From assembly GCF_023283925.1 (NCBI RefSeq), contig NZ_JAKIKX010000006.1, positions 177,980 through 241,979 on the forward strand: a stretch of 64,000 nt of DNA, read 5' to 3'. Positions 1-9,047 of the stretch are shown in pieces (positions within the stretch are counted from its first letter, which is position 1; every line of letters begins with the position of its first letter). A program made the position numbers and the translations under genes. The stretch comes from Shewanella marisflavi (GTDB lineage: Bacteria; Pseudomonadota; Gammaproteobacteria; Enterobacterales; Shewanellaceae). Under the pieces are notes generated by a model. The model was not told the DNA's origin, ran no database searches, and was given only the letters and a program-made list of their open reading frames with translations.

Positions 1-1011
1 TGTCATGCCCCAGGCTTCACAGATATTTAGGCCAATCTTGTGGTACCAGGTGATCAGCGAAGGAGGGATTGGTGCCGAACCTGAGCCTAACAGGTGGCAA
101 TGTTCCAGCCCTAGCCCTTGATGGATCTTCTTTTTCACCAGCGAGCTGATAAAGGGGATCTTGAGTAGTAGATTGAGTTTGGTGTAGCCAATCTTGTCGA
201 TAATATTTTTCTGGAACAGGCTCCACAGACGCGGCACAGAGAAGAAGACGGTTGGCTTGGCTCGTTGCACGTCAGCGACAAAGCTGTCGAGACTCTCGAC
301 AAAAGCAACGCTGCTGCCTGAATAGAAGGAAGAGCCTTCGATGGCAACGCGTTCGGTAATGTGGGCCAGCGGCAGATAGGAGAGCAGTCTATCGTTGCCA
401 TCAGTTTTGAGGTCACGCACCACGGCGCGGCAGGTCCAATCATAACTGGCGAAGGTCTGAATCGCCCCTTTAGGTTTACCGGTCGAGCCCGAGGTGTAGA
501 TGATGGTCATGATCTGCTCGGGTGTTGGTGCCTCGACATCAGTCAAGGGCTGACCCATCTTCAGCAGAGTGTCCCATTGGTATTGAGCTGGCATAGTATC
601 GTATGGCATGGCGAGACGCAGTATGTCGCCGCCGACACCGGCTTCCTGATCGGCCCAGTAATCCAGCTTACCGATAAAGATCGCCTTAGATTCGCTGTGC
701 TCCAGCACGTAACGTATGGTATCGGCATTGGCGGTGGGATAGATGGGCACGCTGATGTAGCCACCAAGCATTAAGGCGAGATCGGTAATAAACCATTCGG
801 CGCAGTTTTTCGATAAAACCGCGACCTTGTCGCCCGGCTCTAAGCCGAGGTGACGCAGTGCGCCGGCGATCTGCTGCATCTTCTGCTGTACTTCACGCCA
901 GCTGAAATTGACATATTGGCCGTTTATGGGTTGTTTCAGGTAGGTGTTATCGCCATATTGCTCAACCCAGTGGTGCAACATGTCGACCGGTGATTTGAAT
1001 AGTGAGTCCAT
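1..1011 (-). CDS. AMP-dependent acyl-CoA synthetase (partial, C-terminus outside window)
   Basis: Adenylate-forming enzyme that activates a carboxylic acid, probably a medium- or long-chain fatty acid, to its acyl-CoA through an acyl-AMP. The first 337 codons are present, reading from ATG at 1011 down to base 1, and the frame is open at the window edge. The P-loop-like AMP-binding signature YTSGSTGKPKG is at residues 172-182, and the acyl-synthetase block YLPLAHITER follows about 45 residues later. Members of this family run to about 550-600 residues, so roughly the C-terminal 40% lies outside. A GGAATGG stretch precedes the start. The exact chain length cannot be read from the sequence. Upstream is a non-coding gap with a strong inverted repeat (1181-1223). 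Confidence 0.85.
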   Translation of the reverse strand, partial: MDSLFKSPVDMLHHWVEQYGDNTYLKQPINGQYVNFSWREVQQKMQQIAGALRHLGLEPGDKVAVLSKNCAEWFITDLALMLGGYISVPIYPTANADTIRYVLEHSESKAIFIGKLDYWADQEAGVGGDILRLAMPYDTMPAQYQWDTLLKMGQPLTDVEAPTPEQIMTIIYTSGSTGKPKGAIQTFASYDWTCRAVVRDLKTDGNDRLLSYLPLAHITERVAIEGSSFYSGSSVAFVESLDSFVADVQRAKPTVFFSVPRLWSLFQKNIIDKIGYTKLNLLLKIPFISSLVKKKIHQGLGLEHCHLLGSGSAPIPPSLITWYHKIGLNICEAWGMT

Positions 1012-1180
1012 CTTGCCATTCCATATTTATTCTTAGTGTTAAAGGAGACGCAACTTGGTTCGCTTGGCTTTTGCCACTGCGATACTCAACAACCCCCATT
1101 ATTGAGCGGGCACTGATGTCTGCAATGAGAGCGCCTGGCCACTTTTTATGCGCGTCTTTGAGTATGGCGAAGAATGTGAT

Positions 1181-1223
1181 CTATGACAATTGTTTTGCCG
1201 GAATAAAAGGCCAATTGTCATAG
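1181..1223. repeat. Perfect 12-bp inverted repeat between trmH and the acyl-CoA synthetase gene
   Basis: CTATGACAATTG (1181-1192) and CAATTGTCATAG (1212-1223) are perfect inverse copies separated by 19 bases. The element lies 35 bases past the trmH stop and 170 bases before the acyl-CoA synthetase start, both on the minus strand. No T-run follows on either strand, so it is not a typical intrinsic terminator. It could be a regulator binding site or an mRNA-stabilising hairpin; no known consensus is recognised. Confidence 0.6.
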
Positions 1224-1257
1224 TCTTAGAGAGTATGGGGTGATAGGCGTGCTGGTG

Positions 1258-1962
1258 TTAGCCTTCTAGCTCGGCCTCGGGATCCGGTGCGCGCATTCGC
1301 TGCCACCAGGTTTCGTCGGCGACGATCTGCCCCTTTTCGTCGATGGCGGGATAGGGGATCTTCTTGCGTCGACAAGCCTTGGCGTAGATGGGATGTCCCT
1401 GTTCGAACAGCATGGTCTGGCAGTAGGCGTCGTCTAAGGTGCGCTTGCCATACATGCCTGCCTGGGCGCGCTGGCGCTGGGCTTCATACATGATCAAAGC
1501 AGAGGCCACCGACACATTGAGCGATTGCACCATGCCGATCATCGGGATGATGATCTGTTGGTCGGCAATGGCCAAGCCTTCGTCGCTGACGCCGTCACGC
1601 TCATTGCCCATGATCACTACAGTCGGCTTGGTATAGTCTATTTCGCGAAAATCCACAGCGGTTTCTGAGAAGTTGGTGGCCAGGATCTGCATGCCTGCCG
1701 CCTTGAACTGTGCCGCAGCCTCATCCATATGATAATGCTTGATGGTCTTGACCCACTGCTGGCTGCCCGAGGCGGTGTTGCCTGAAACGCGCATCTCGAT
1801 ATCGGGCCAAACGGCGTGAATTTGATGTATGCCCACGGCGTCGGCGGTGCGGATCACCGCGGCGATATTGTTAGTCTTGTGTACCTTGTCCAAACACAGG
1901 GTGAGGTCGGTCTGGCGGTTGTCTAGCATCTGGTTGATGCGGGCGAAGCGTTCTGGACTCAT
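1258..1962 (-). CDS. trmH: tRNA (guanosine(18)-2'-O)-methyltransferase TrmH
   Basis: SpoU/TrmH-family SPOUT methyltransferase that methylates the 2'-OH of G18 in the D-loop of tRNAs, using S-adenosylmethionine. The 234-residue product aligns along its length with E. coli TrmH: the N-terminal NNIAAVIRTADAVG motif, the central MGNERDGVS motif, and the C-terminal IPMIGMVQSLNVSVASAL segment that forms the SAM-binding trefoil knot. An in-frame ATG at 2022 would add 20 residues, but E. coli homology begins at MSPERFARI, so 1962 is preferred. It is the last gene of the run gmk-rpoZ-spoT-ridA-trmH. In E. coli trmH also follows spoT; here ridA is inserted between them. Confidence 0.93.
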   Translation of the reverse strand: MSPERFARINQMLDNRQTDLTLCLDKVHKTNNIAAVIRTADAVGIHQIHAVWPDIEMRVSGNTASGSQQWVKTIKHYHMDEAAAQFKAAGMQILATNFSETAVDFREIDYTKPTVVIMGNERDGVSDEGLAIADQQIIIPMIGMVQSLNVSVASALIMYEAQRQRAQAGMYGKRTLDDAYCQTMLFEQGHPIYAKACRRKKIPYPAIDEKGQIVADETWWQRMRAPDPEAELEG

Positions 1963-2030
1963 GATGTTTCGTTTGTAATGTTTATCAAGAACAAAGGGCG
2001 CCGCAGCGCCCTCTGGTGTCAACTTAGAGC

Positions 2031-2414
2031 TTACAGCTCCATCACGCCATCCATCTCAACCAGCGAGTCTTTTGGCAGCTGCTTGACGCCAATGGCGGCG
2101 CGGGCAGGATAAGGCTGCTCGAAGTAGCGACCCATGATCTCGTTCACTGTGGCGAAGTTAGCCAAGTCTGTCATGAAGATGTTCAGCTTAACGATATCTT
2201 TCAGGCTACCACCGGCGGCTTCACACACGGCAGTCAGGTTGTCGAATACCTGTACGACCTGGGCTTCAAACTCATCGCTGACCATCTGCATGGTTTCAGG
2301 ATTTAGCGGGATCTGGCCAGACAGATAGACTGTGTTGCCAACCTTAACAGCTTGAGAATAGGTGCCGATCGCCTGTGGGGCCTTGTCGGTTGCAATGATG
2401 ATCTTCTCTGCCAT
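2031..2414 (-). CDS. ridA: RidA family enamine/imine deaminase
   Basis: RidA (YjgF/YER057c/UK114) hydrolyses reactive 2-aminoacrylate and related enamines released by PLP enzymes such as threonine dehydratase, protecting other PLP enzymes. The 127-residue length is typical. Visible family features are [10 protein letters not shown] near residue 33, the [15 protein letters not shown] segment carrying the substrate-binding arginine, and the closing VEMDGV with the conserved glutamate. It lies 34 bases after spoT and 68 bases before trmH in the same direction, so it is probably cotranscribed. The pairing with spoT is positional only and shows no functional link. Confidence 0.92.
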   Translation of the reverse strand: MAEKIIIATDKAPQAIGTYSQAVKVGNTVYLSGQIPLNPETMQMVSDEFEAQVVQVFDNLTAVCEAAGGSLKDIVKLNIFMTDLANFATVNEIMGRYFEQPYPARAAIGVKQLPKDSLVEMDGVMEL

Positions 2415-2448
2415 AACGCTCTCTCTACTTAGGTTAATAATGGTGGAA

Positions 2449-4554
2449 CTAACGATTACGTGATGTGCGCAGTACTTCCGGTAGTACCCTGATACGGCGC
2501 ATCACGTTGGCTAAGTGGACCCGGTCGGTGACCGAGATCCGTAAGTTAATCAAGAATACCCGGCCGTCGCGCTCTTCGGTGCTCAGGTTGTGGATATTTG
2601 AACCTTCGGCGGCCACGATAGAGGTGATCTTCGCCAGTGCGCCCTGGTGGTTGACGATCTCGATCCGCAGGTTGGCCTGGAACTCAACGCCCTCGGCGTT
2701 ATCCCAGTGTACCGGAATATACTTGTCCGGCTCGCCCTGATAACCGCGGATGTTGGCGCAGCTCTCCATATGCACTACCAGCCCTTTACCTGGGCTTACG
2801 TGGGCAATTACCGCATCGCCGGGAATAGGACGACAACAGTTGGCGAAGGAGACTAGCATGCCTTCGGCGCCACGGATCGGCATCATGTTGGATTCTTTAT
2901 GCTCGTGTTGCTCAACGCGATCGCCTTTAAGACGTTGGGCTATCACTATGCTCATGGCGTTACCCAGACCGATATCGGCCAGCAGGGCATCGAGGGTGGC
3001 GTGCTTGGTTTCGCTGACCACCTTATCGATCTGCTCCTGGGGAATATCCTTGAGCTTGATGTCGCCTAGGGCATGGTTGAGTAGACGCTTGCCGAGCAGT
3101 ACGGCATCATCTTCTTTGAGGCTCTTAAGCAGCTGTCTGATTTTCGAACGTGCCTTACCCGTCACCACAAAGTTAAGCCAGGCGGCATTAGGTCGTGCGC
3201 CCTTGGCGGTGATGATCTCTATGGTCTGGCCGGAAATAAGTGGCTGACTTAGAGGGTAGGCCTGGCGGTTAACCCGCGCGCCGACACAGGTGTTACCCAC
3301 ATCGGTATGGACTTCATAGGCAAAATCCACCGCGGTGGCGCCCACAGGTAGCTCTAGAATGCGTCCCTCTGGGGTGAAGACATAGATCTCTTCGGGGAAC
3401 AGTTCTGTCTTGAAGTTTTCGACAAATTCGAAGGAGGTGCTGGCGCTTTGTTGTAGCTCCAGCAGGCTCTGCATCCATTTACGGGCGCGAACCTGAGTCG
3501 TGGTGCCTTGCTGGGCTGAACCGGCGCCCTTGTAGAGCCAGTGCGCCGCCACCCCTTTGTCGGCCATCTGATCCATATCCTCGGTACGTATCTGAATCTC
3601 TACGGGCACGCCGTGGGGACCAAACAGTGAGGTATGCAATGACTGATAGCCGTTGGCTTTAGGGATGGCGATATAATCTTTAAAGCGGCCTGGTCGTGGT
3701 TTATAGAGCCCATGCATGGCGCCCATGACGCGATAGCAGGTGTCGATAGAGTCGACGATCACCCTAAACGCATAGATATCCATCACCTCTTGGAACTGCA
3801 GTTCCTTATTACGCATCTTGTTGTAGATGGAATAGAGGTTCTTCTCGCGGCCCTTGACTGTGCCCTGAAGGCCGGTGTCGTCAAGACGTGTCTTGATGGC
3901 GCCTTCGATATTCTGGATTAGCTCTTTACGGTTGCCCCGGGCTGATTTGACCACCTCTTTAAGTACGCGATAGCGCATGGGGTAGTACGCCTGGAAGCCT
4001 AAGTCTTCCAGCTCTGTCTTGATATTATGAATACCCAGACGATTGGCGATAGGGGCGTAAATTTCCAGGGTTTCCCGGGCGATGCGGCGACGTTTGTCGG
4101 GGCGCAGGGCGCCAAGGGTGCGCATGTTATGGGTGCGGTCGGCCAGTTTGATGAGAATAACCCGAATATCTTGGGTCATGGCCATCATCATCTTGCGGAA
4201 GTTTTCCGCCTGGGCTTCTTTCTTGTCTCTGAACTTCAGCTTGTCCAGTTTAGAAACGCCTTCGACCAGCTCGCCCACTGACTCACCAAACAGCTCGGAA
4301 AGCTCTTCTTTGGTGACTGGGGTATCTTCTATGGTGTCATGCAGCAGGGCAGCCATCAGCGTCTCATGGTCGAGACGCATATCGGCCAGGATGCGGGCAA
4401 CCGCAACCGGATGGGTAATGTAAGGTTCGCCACTCGTGCGCATCTGCCCTTCATGAGCATCTCGCGCTACCTGATAGGCCTGCTTGAGTAATTCAACCTG
4501 CGTCGCTTCTAAGTAGCTGGACGCAGACTCCCTGAGACCTTCAAACAGATACAA
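2449..4554 (-). CDS. spoT: Bifunctional (p)ppGpp synthetase/hydrolase SpoT
   Basis: Long RelA/SpoT homolog that makes and degrades the alarmone (p)ppGpp. The 701 residues match E. coli SpoT (702). The N-terminal HD hydrolase domain has its HD pair at residues 72-73 (LLHDTIEDT). The synthetase domain follows (about 200-340, with [11 protein letters not shown] and [12 protein letters not shown]), then TGS (about 385-445, starting [10 protein letters not shown]) and the C-terminal ACT domain. The start is TTG at 4554, preceded by AAGGAG. The ATG at 4561 is out of frame and stops after six codons. E. coli spoT, as I recall, also uses TTG before the same MYLFE start. The intact HD motif supports hydrolase activity. 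It follows rpoZ by 13 bases. Confidence 0.97.
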   Translation of the reverse strand: MYLFEGLRESASSYLEATQVELLKQAYQVARDAHEGQMRTSGEPYITHPVAVARILADMRLDHETLMAALLHDTIEDTPVTKEELSELFGESVGELVEGVSKLDKLKFRDKKEAQAENFRKMMMAMTQDIRVILIKLADRTHNMRTLGALRPDKRRRIARETLEIYAPIANRLGIHNIKTELEDLGFQAYYPMRYRVLKEVVKSARGNRKELIQNIEGAIKTRLDDTGLQGTVKGREKNLYSIYNKMRNKELQFQEVMDIYAFRVIVDSIDTCYRVMGAMHGLYKPRPGRFKDYIAIPKANGYQSLHTSLFGPHGVPVEIQIRTEDMDQMADKGVAAHWLYKGAGSAQQGTTTQVRARKWMQSLLELQQSASTSFEFVENFKTELFPEEIYVFTPEGRILELPVGATAVDFAYEVHTDVGNTCVGARVNRQAYPLSQPLISGQTIEIITAKGARPNAAWLNFVVTGKARSKIRQLLKSLKEDDAVLLGKRLLNHALGDIKLKDIPQEQIDKVVSETKHATLDALLADIGLGNAMSIVIAQRLKGDRVEQHEHKESNMMPIRGAEGMLVSFANCCRPIPGDAVIAHVSPGKGLVVHMESCANIRGYQGEPDKYIPVHWDNAEGVEFQANLRIEIVNHQGALAKITSIVAAEGSNIHNLSTEERDGRVFLINLRISVTDRVHLANVMRRIRVLPEVLRTSRNR

Positions 4555-4567
4555 GTGGCATCACTCC

Positions 4568-4849
4568 TTAGATAGCGTTGCGGCCTTCAGCGATGGCAGC
4601 AACGGCAGCAATTTCGGCTGCTTCACGTTCGCGGACAGTTTGGCGCTCATCGGCATCCAATGTGTCGGCGGTGACCAGGCCAAGTTCGATTTCGCGCAGA
4701 GCGATAACCGTTGGCTTGTCGTTCTCTTCTTCAACCATAGGGTCTTTGCCCTGCACAGCGATTTGGCGAGCACGACGCGCTGCAACCAGGATCATATCAA
4801 AACGGTTGCCGATTTGGTTTACGGCGTCTTCTACAGTTACGCGAGCCAT
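4568..4849 (-). CDS. rpoZ: RNA polymerase omega subunit
   Basis: Omega subunit of RNA polymerase, which helps fold and assemble beta' and forms part of a ppGpp-binding site. The 93 residues are close to the 91 of E. coli. The N-terminus ([10 protein letters not shown], then the [14 protein letters not shown] helix) is the conserved beta'-contacting part; the acidic and alanine-rich tail is typical. GGAG lies nine bases before the ATG. It sits between gmk and spoT as in other gammaproteobacteria, linking the alarmone enzyme with a target subunit in one transcript. Confidence 0.97.
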
Positions 4850-4908
4850 GTATTGAAACTCCAGTGTTTATGGGTGAAAAAATGACGCAAAATTGTACAC
4901 TATGGCAG

Positions 4909-5532
4909 CTAGTCTGCCAACAGATCATTAAGCATATCATTTAGAGCATGAATTTGACTAGCACGAGTGAGGCGTTGGCTGCGAATAATTGCCTTTAAGT
5001 CCACTTGTGCCTGCTCGAAATCATCGTTGACTATGATGAAGTCGTATTCGTTGTAGTGAGAGATCTCCGACGTCGCCTGGGCCATACGTCCGGCGATCAC
5101 CTCTGCGCTGTCCTGACCGCGACCGGTAAGGCGACGCTCAAGCTCCGCCTTTGATGGCGGCAGGATAAATACGCCGACAGCTTCTGGCATCATCTGTTTG
5201 ACCTGCTGCGCGCCCTGCCAGTCGATATCGAGAAACACGTCTATGCCTTTATCCAGCATGACTTCGATTGCCTCTTTCGAGGTGCCATAATAGTTACCAA
5301 ATACCTCGGCCCATTCAAAGAAGGCCTGTTTATCGATAAGCGCCTTGAACTCGTCGACTGTGACAAAATGGTAATGCTCGCCGTCGACTTCGCCCACTCT
5401 GGGTTGGCGTGTCGTGTGTGACACAGAGACCTTCATATCGGCTGGGTTATCGCGCAAAATGGCGCTAAGAAGTGAAGATTTGCCGGCGCCACTGGGCGCT
5501 GAAATGATAAAGAGGTTTCCGCGAGCGGTCAT
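4909..5532 (-). CDS. gmk: Guanylate kinase
   Basis: Phosphorylates GMP to GDP with ATP in the cytoplasm, feeding GTP and (p)ppGpp synthesis. The P-loop [12 protein letters not shown] is near the N-terminus, followed by the GMP-binding region ([20 protein letters not shown]) and the lid arginines in [13 protein letters not shown] at 5532 gives 207 residues, the E. coli length; an ATG at 5547 would add five residues not seen in the homolog. It is the first gene of the gmk-rpoZ-spoT-ridA-trmH run, with 59 bases to rpoZ. Confidence 0.97.
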   Translation of the reverse strand: MTARGNLFIISAPSGAGKSSLLSAILRDNPADMKVSVSHTTRQPRVGEVDGEHYHFVTVDEFKALIDKQAFFEWAEVFGNYYGTSKEAIEVMLDKGIDVFLDIDWQGAQQVKQMMPEAVGVFILPPSKAELERRLTGRGQDSAEVIAGRMAQATSEISHYNEYDFIIVNDDFEQAQVDLKAIIRSQRLTRASQIHALNDMLNDLLAD

Positions 5533-5667
5533 GTATTTGCTATCCAAAGGCTGTATCGTTTTAGGTAGCCGGATATTATACAGCCTAGAGGTAAATTTAG
5601 GCTAGGGTCTGTTGACCTTTCTTATTTTTTTCTGCCTTGATGGGGATCCGTTTGAACGGGGATTCCT

Positions 5668-5696
5668 TTGACAGACATTAGGCTGGCGGGGAAAAT
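5668..5696 (+). promoter_or_regulatory. Predicted sigma-70 promoter for the 5772 membrane protein gene
   Basis: TTGACA (5668-5673), a 17-base spacer, then GAAAAT (5691-5696, four of six matches to TATAAT). It lies about 75 bases before the ATG at 5772 in the divergent gap with gmk. The -35 is perfect and the spacing ideal, but the -10 is weak. Confidence 0.4.
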
Positions 5697-5771
5697 TAAC
5701 CAAAATTAAGCGTCATCCAAGGCAAGATCCTTTAGACTCTCTGCTGAGATAGCCGTGAAGTGGAATTTTTT

Positions 5772-6842
5772 ATGTTGTTAAACACCTTTTTTTGTCGTCA
5801 GGGCGTAGATACCAGCTTACGTTTTCTTGTCATCACCTGTGGCTCGCTCTGTCTTATTTATCTTTTCTCACTGCTGTTTGCCGGCCATGGCATTTTGGTG
5901 TTGTTTGCGCTCCCTTTGGTGGCCTTGAATATCCTTAGTGCCGCCCGTCGCCTGCCTAAGGCGCTGAGTTTGCAGGCATTGATTATGCTCCCTGGGCCAC
6001 TGCTGTTTAGCGTGAGTCTAGTATTGGCTGAGCAGACTTGGCTAACTTGGGTGGCGCTCATTTTGAGTTTGTTGGCGGCCGGCTATATCGTTTCTCGGCC
6101 TCAACCTAAGGCACTATCTGCTTTTGATAGCCTAGGTTACAGCGGTCCTAAGCAGCATAGTCAGACGCGTCGACCCCGGGTCGAGCCCACGCTGGCGGGC
6201 TCGGCGCCACTTGAGAGTATTGCGTTTGATGCGGTGGACGAGATATCCCCCAGCGATGACCATTATCAGAGTGACGATAAGCTGTCACGTGGTCTCGATA
6301 GCGTTAGGCCAATCTTGAATGATCTGCTTGCCAAATTAAAACGTCACCCGCGAGCAGCCTTGTTGGGGTTTGGCTGCCTGTCACTGCTGCTCGGCAGTCT
6401 TTTCTGGTTGAGCGGTGATAACACCACTGAGCAAGTCATCAGCGAGGCTGAACCTGAGGCCACAGTTGACCAGACACCAAGGACGGCCATTAAGCAGGTT
6501 TCGATGCCAGACGGCTTTAAGGTGCAGCTCGAAGGCAAGGTGCTGATGCTCAGCTGGTTGGGTGAGCGAGGTGAGCCGGGTATTATTTGGTCGCTCGCCA
6601 GCGCCGAGGGCGATAGTAGTTGCCAAAATTTGACCTTCAACAATGGCGCGAGTTATCGGCCGATGGAGGTTCATTTGCTAGCTGACTCCTCGACCCAGGC
6701 CCGTTTTTCACCTTTAGATGTTCCCGCCATCATTAACGATATTGCCATGCGCGGTAGTCTGACCCTATGTGGTTACGAGTTTAGCCTCAAGGGCAGTCAG
6801 GCGGCGCTGGCTAAAGAGGCGGCATTTAGGCCTTACCTGTGA
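5772..6842 (+). CDS. Membrane protein of unknown function
   Basis: I do not recognise this gene. The 356-residue product begins with about three hydrophobic segments within the first 115 residues (for example LRFLVITCGSLCLIYLFSLL). A polar linker of about 90 residues rich in Ser, Asp and Arg follows, then a fourth membrane segment near 205-220 (ALLGFGCLSLLLGSLFWLSG), and a C-terminal domain of about 130 residues that is probably periplasmic and contains two cysteines (SSCQNL and LCGYEF) that could form a disulfide. ATG at 5772 is chosen; an upstream in-frame GTG at 5760 has no better ribosome binding site. It stands alone, 79 bases before the nucleotidyltransferase gene in the same direction. 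Confidence 0.75.
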   Translation: MLLNTFFCRQGVDTSLRFLVITCGSLCLIYLFSLLFAGHGILVLFALPLVALNILSAARRLPKALSLQALIMLPGPLLFSVSLVLAEQTWLTWVALILSLLAAGYIVSRPQPKALSAFDSLGYSGPKQHSQTRRPRVEPTLAGSAPLESIAFDAVDEISPSDDHYQSDDKLSRGLDSVRPILNDLLAKLKRHPRAALLGFGCLSLLLGSLFWLSGDNTTEQVISEAEPEATVDQTPRTAIKQVSMPDGFKVQLEGKVLMLSWLGERGEPGIIWSLASAEGDSSCQNLTFNNGASYRPMEVHLLADSSTQARFSPLDVPAIINDIAMRGSLTLCGYEFSLKGSQAALAKEAAFRPYL

Positions 6843-6921
6843 TCTAATACCATGACATGGGCGGTATAGCGCCGCCTGTGTTATCTCTTCTTAAGGCGAG
6901 CTATTCGTCTGGTGTGGTTTG

Positions 6922-7848
6922 ATGTCGATGAAGTTAACAGATGTTGCGTCCAGCGGGGATGATAACCATCCATCACTGACCCTAGTGATCATGGCGGCGG
7001 GGCTGGGGAGCCGTTTTGGTGGCGATAAGCAGTTGGCGGCGCTTGGTCCCAAAGGTGAAACCATGTTGCAGCTGTCGATAGCCAGTGCTATCAAGGCGGG
7101 GTTTTCGTCTGCGGTGATCGTTACCAGAGCATCACTGATTGCTCCCTTGCAGGCGCTGCTGGCGGATCTGCCCAGTTATTTTACGGTGCAGTATTGTGTG
7201 CAGCAGCTCACCGACCTGCCTTCGGTTTGTCGCGAGATAGTGGGAGAGTGCAAGCATCGCACTAAGCCTTGGGGCACTGCCCATGCGCTCTGGAGCGCTC
7301 GCAAGCTTGTCTCAGGTCCCATGGCGGTGATTAATGCTGACGATTACTATGGCGACCGAGCCTTTAGCCTGTTGGCGCAAGGATTTAAGCAAAGACCAAG
7401 TCAGTGGCAGATGGTGGCCTATCCCCTTAAAGAGACATTATCTGACCATGGCGGCGTGAATCGCGGCATCTGCGTTACCCGGGATAATCTGCTGATTTCT
7501 GTCGAAGAGTGGCTGAATATTGCCTGGCAAGGTGATAATCTGGTGGGCTCGCATCAGGGACAGCAAGCCAATTTGGCTCCCGATGCCTTGGCCTCTATGA
7601 CCTGTTGGGGTTTTACCTCTGAGATCTTTGAGATCCTAGCCCAGGCCTTGAGTGCCTTTATAGTGCAACAGGGGCAGAGGCCAGATAGCGAGTGCTATCT
7701 CCCAGCTGTGGTGCAAGCAGCCTTGAGTGCTAAGACGAATGCTAAACAGGTATTCGTGAGCCAAACCTCGGATACCTGGTTAGGGGTGACCTATCCGCAA
7801 GATATTGATTGGGTAAAACAAAAATTAATGGAGTTACTGGGTGATTGA
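6922..7848 (+). CDS. Sugar-phosphate nucleotidyltransferase family protein
   Basis: GT-A-fold nucleotidyltransferase expected to join a nucleoside triphosphate to a sugar 1-phosphate. The N-terminal signature MAAGLGSRFGGDKQL (about residues 24-38) is the nucleotide-binding loop, and the VINADDYYGDRAF segment provides the metal-binding aspartates. The 308 residues are in the family range. Starts are ambiguous: TTG 6919, ATG 6922 and ATG 6928 are all in frame, and the only SD-like AAGGCGAG lies well upstream. The last eight bases overlap the downstream NahK-like kinase gene, so the two are translationally coupled. The kinase would supply the sugar 1-phosphate that this enzyme activates. Sugar and nucleotide specificity cannot be read from sequence. 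Confidence 0.82.
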   Translation: MSMKLTDVASSGDDNHPSLTLVIMAAGLGSRFGGDKQLAALGPKGETMLQLSIASAIKAGFSSAVIVTRASLIAPLQALLADLPSYFTVQYCVQQLTDLPSVCREIVGECKHRTKPWGTAHALWSARKLVSGPMAVINADDYYGDRAFSLLAQGFKQRPSQWQMVAYPLKETLSDHGGVNRGICVTRDNLLISVEEWLNIAWQGDNLVGSHQGQQANLAPDALASMTCWGFTSEIFEILAQALSAFIVQQGQRPDSECYLPAVVQAALSAKTNAKQVFVSQTSDTWLGVTYPQDIDWVKQKLMELLGD

Positions 7849-8905
7849 TTTTATTAGGCAGCAGGTGCTGCCGCACTTTGGCGTAACCGATTCGGCTAAA
7901 GTGAGCCCGCTTGGCAATGGTCATATCAATGATACTTTTTTAGTGCGCTGGCCCGAGGGGGAGTTTGTGCTGCAGCGCATCAATACGGACGTTTTTACTC
8001 AACCCTTAGCGCTTGTGCGTAATGCACAAAGAGTCGCGCAGCATCTGCAATCGAAACATGACAATGGCGAGTATCGCCTCAATGTGGTGACTCCAGTGGG
8101 TAACTTACAAGATGAGTTGGCGCTGGATTTAGGTGAGCAGGGCTTTTGGCGTGCCATCTCATATCTACCTTATAGTCATAGTCTTGAGGTGGTCGAAGAT
8201 GCCTCGCAGGCAGAATCTGCCGCCAAGGCATTTGGTCACTTCTCTCGTGCCTTAAGCGATCTCGATGCCAGCCAGCTTGAGGATGTTATCCCTCAATTTC
8301 ATCATCTGCCGGGGCGTATCGCCCAGCTGCAACAGGCGGTGGCTAAAGACAGCCTAGGGCGTCTGGGTGAGTGTCAGGCGTGGGTCGACTTTGCTCTGTC
8401 ACAGGATGAGCTGCTGAGTGAGCTTAGTGAACTCGAGGCGCAGCTGCCGCCGCGAGTCTGCCATAACGACACTAAGATCAATAACATGCTGTTTGATAAG
8501 CGCGACATGAGCAGTATGGCAATTATCGATCTCGACACCTGTATGCAGGGTCATCTGATGTACGACTTTGGCGACATGGTACGTACCTTTACGTCGCCAG
8601 AGGCAGAAGATTCCACCAACTTGCCCAAGGTCGAAGTGCGCGAGCCTATCTTTGCCGCCATCTGCCGGGGCTATTTAAGTGAGCTGGGTGAGGTGTTGAG
8701 TGACAAGGAGCGCCAAAGCCTGTGGTTGGGTGCCAGAGTGATCTGTCTGATGATTGGCGTGCGCTTCTTAACCGATCACCTCAATGGCGATGTTTATTTT
8801 CATATTCATCATGATAATCATAATCTTGAGCGGGCAGCTAATCAGTTTACCTTGTATCAAAGCTTATTGGCGCAACAAGCGACGCTCAGGGCTTATCTAG
8901 CCTAG
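7841..8905 (+). CDS. NahK-like N-acetylhexosamine/sugar 1-kinase (APH fold)
   Basis: Aminoglycoside-phosphotransferase-fold kinase of 354 residues. The catalytic loop HNDTKINNMLFD is at 208-219 and the metal-binding IDLDT at 229-233, followed by YDFGDMVR. Early motifs NGHINDTFLV (26-35) and FVLQRINTDVF (42-52) resemble Bifidobacterium N-acetylhexosamine 1-kinase NahK, which makes GlcNAc-1-P or GalNAc-1-P. It overlaps the preceding nucleotidyltransferase gene by eight bases, consistent with a two-step salvage of a free sugar to an NDP-sugar. That resembles the AmgK/MurU pair of Pseudomonas in logic, but the kinase start is not AmgK-like. Substrate is inferred from family resemblance only. Confidence 0.78.
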   Translation: MIDFIRQQVLPHFGVTDSAKVSPLGNGHINDTFLVRWPEGEFVLQRINTDVFTQPLALVRNAQRVAQHLQSKHDNGEYRLNVVTPVGNLQDELALDLGEQGFWRAISYLPYSHSLEVVEDASQAESAAKAFGHFSRALSDLDASQLEDVIPQFHHLPGRIAQLQQAVAKDSLGRLGECQAWVDFALSQDELLSELSELEAQLPPRVCHNDTKINNMLFDKRDMSSMAIIDLDTCMQGHLMYDFGDMVRTFTSPEAEDSTNLPKVEVREPIFAAICRGYLSELGEVLSDKERQSLWLGARVICLMIGVRFLTDHLNGDVYFHIHHDNHNLERAANQFTLYQSLLAQQATLRAYLA

Positions 8906-9047
8906 GGTCGATAAAAAGGGGCTTTTGGCCGCTTGTTGGTAACTTTTGCTTAAGATCAACTTAAGGTGATCTCATTGATAACTTTGCTATCAAAGCGTTA
9001 AGTTAGCTCGTACACTGCACACAGTTTTCCGACTATAGGTGAGATAG

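Noticed and set aside
4561..4785. A second minus-strand frame of 74 codons over rpoZ
   Set aside because: It is an out-of-frame shadow of rpoZ, which matches the omega subunit and has its own ribosome binding site.
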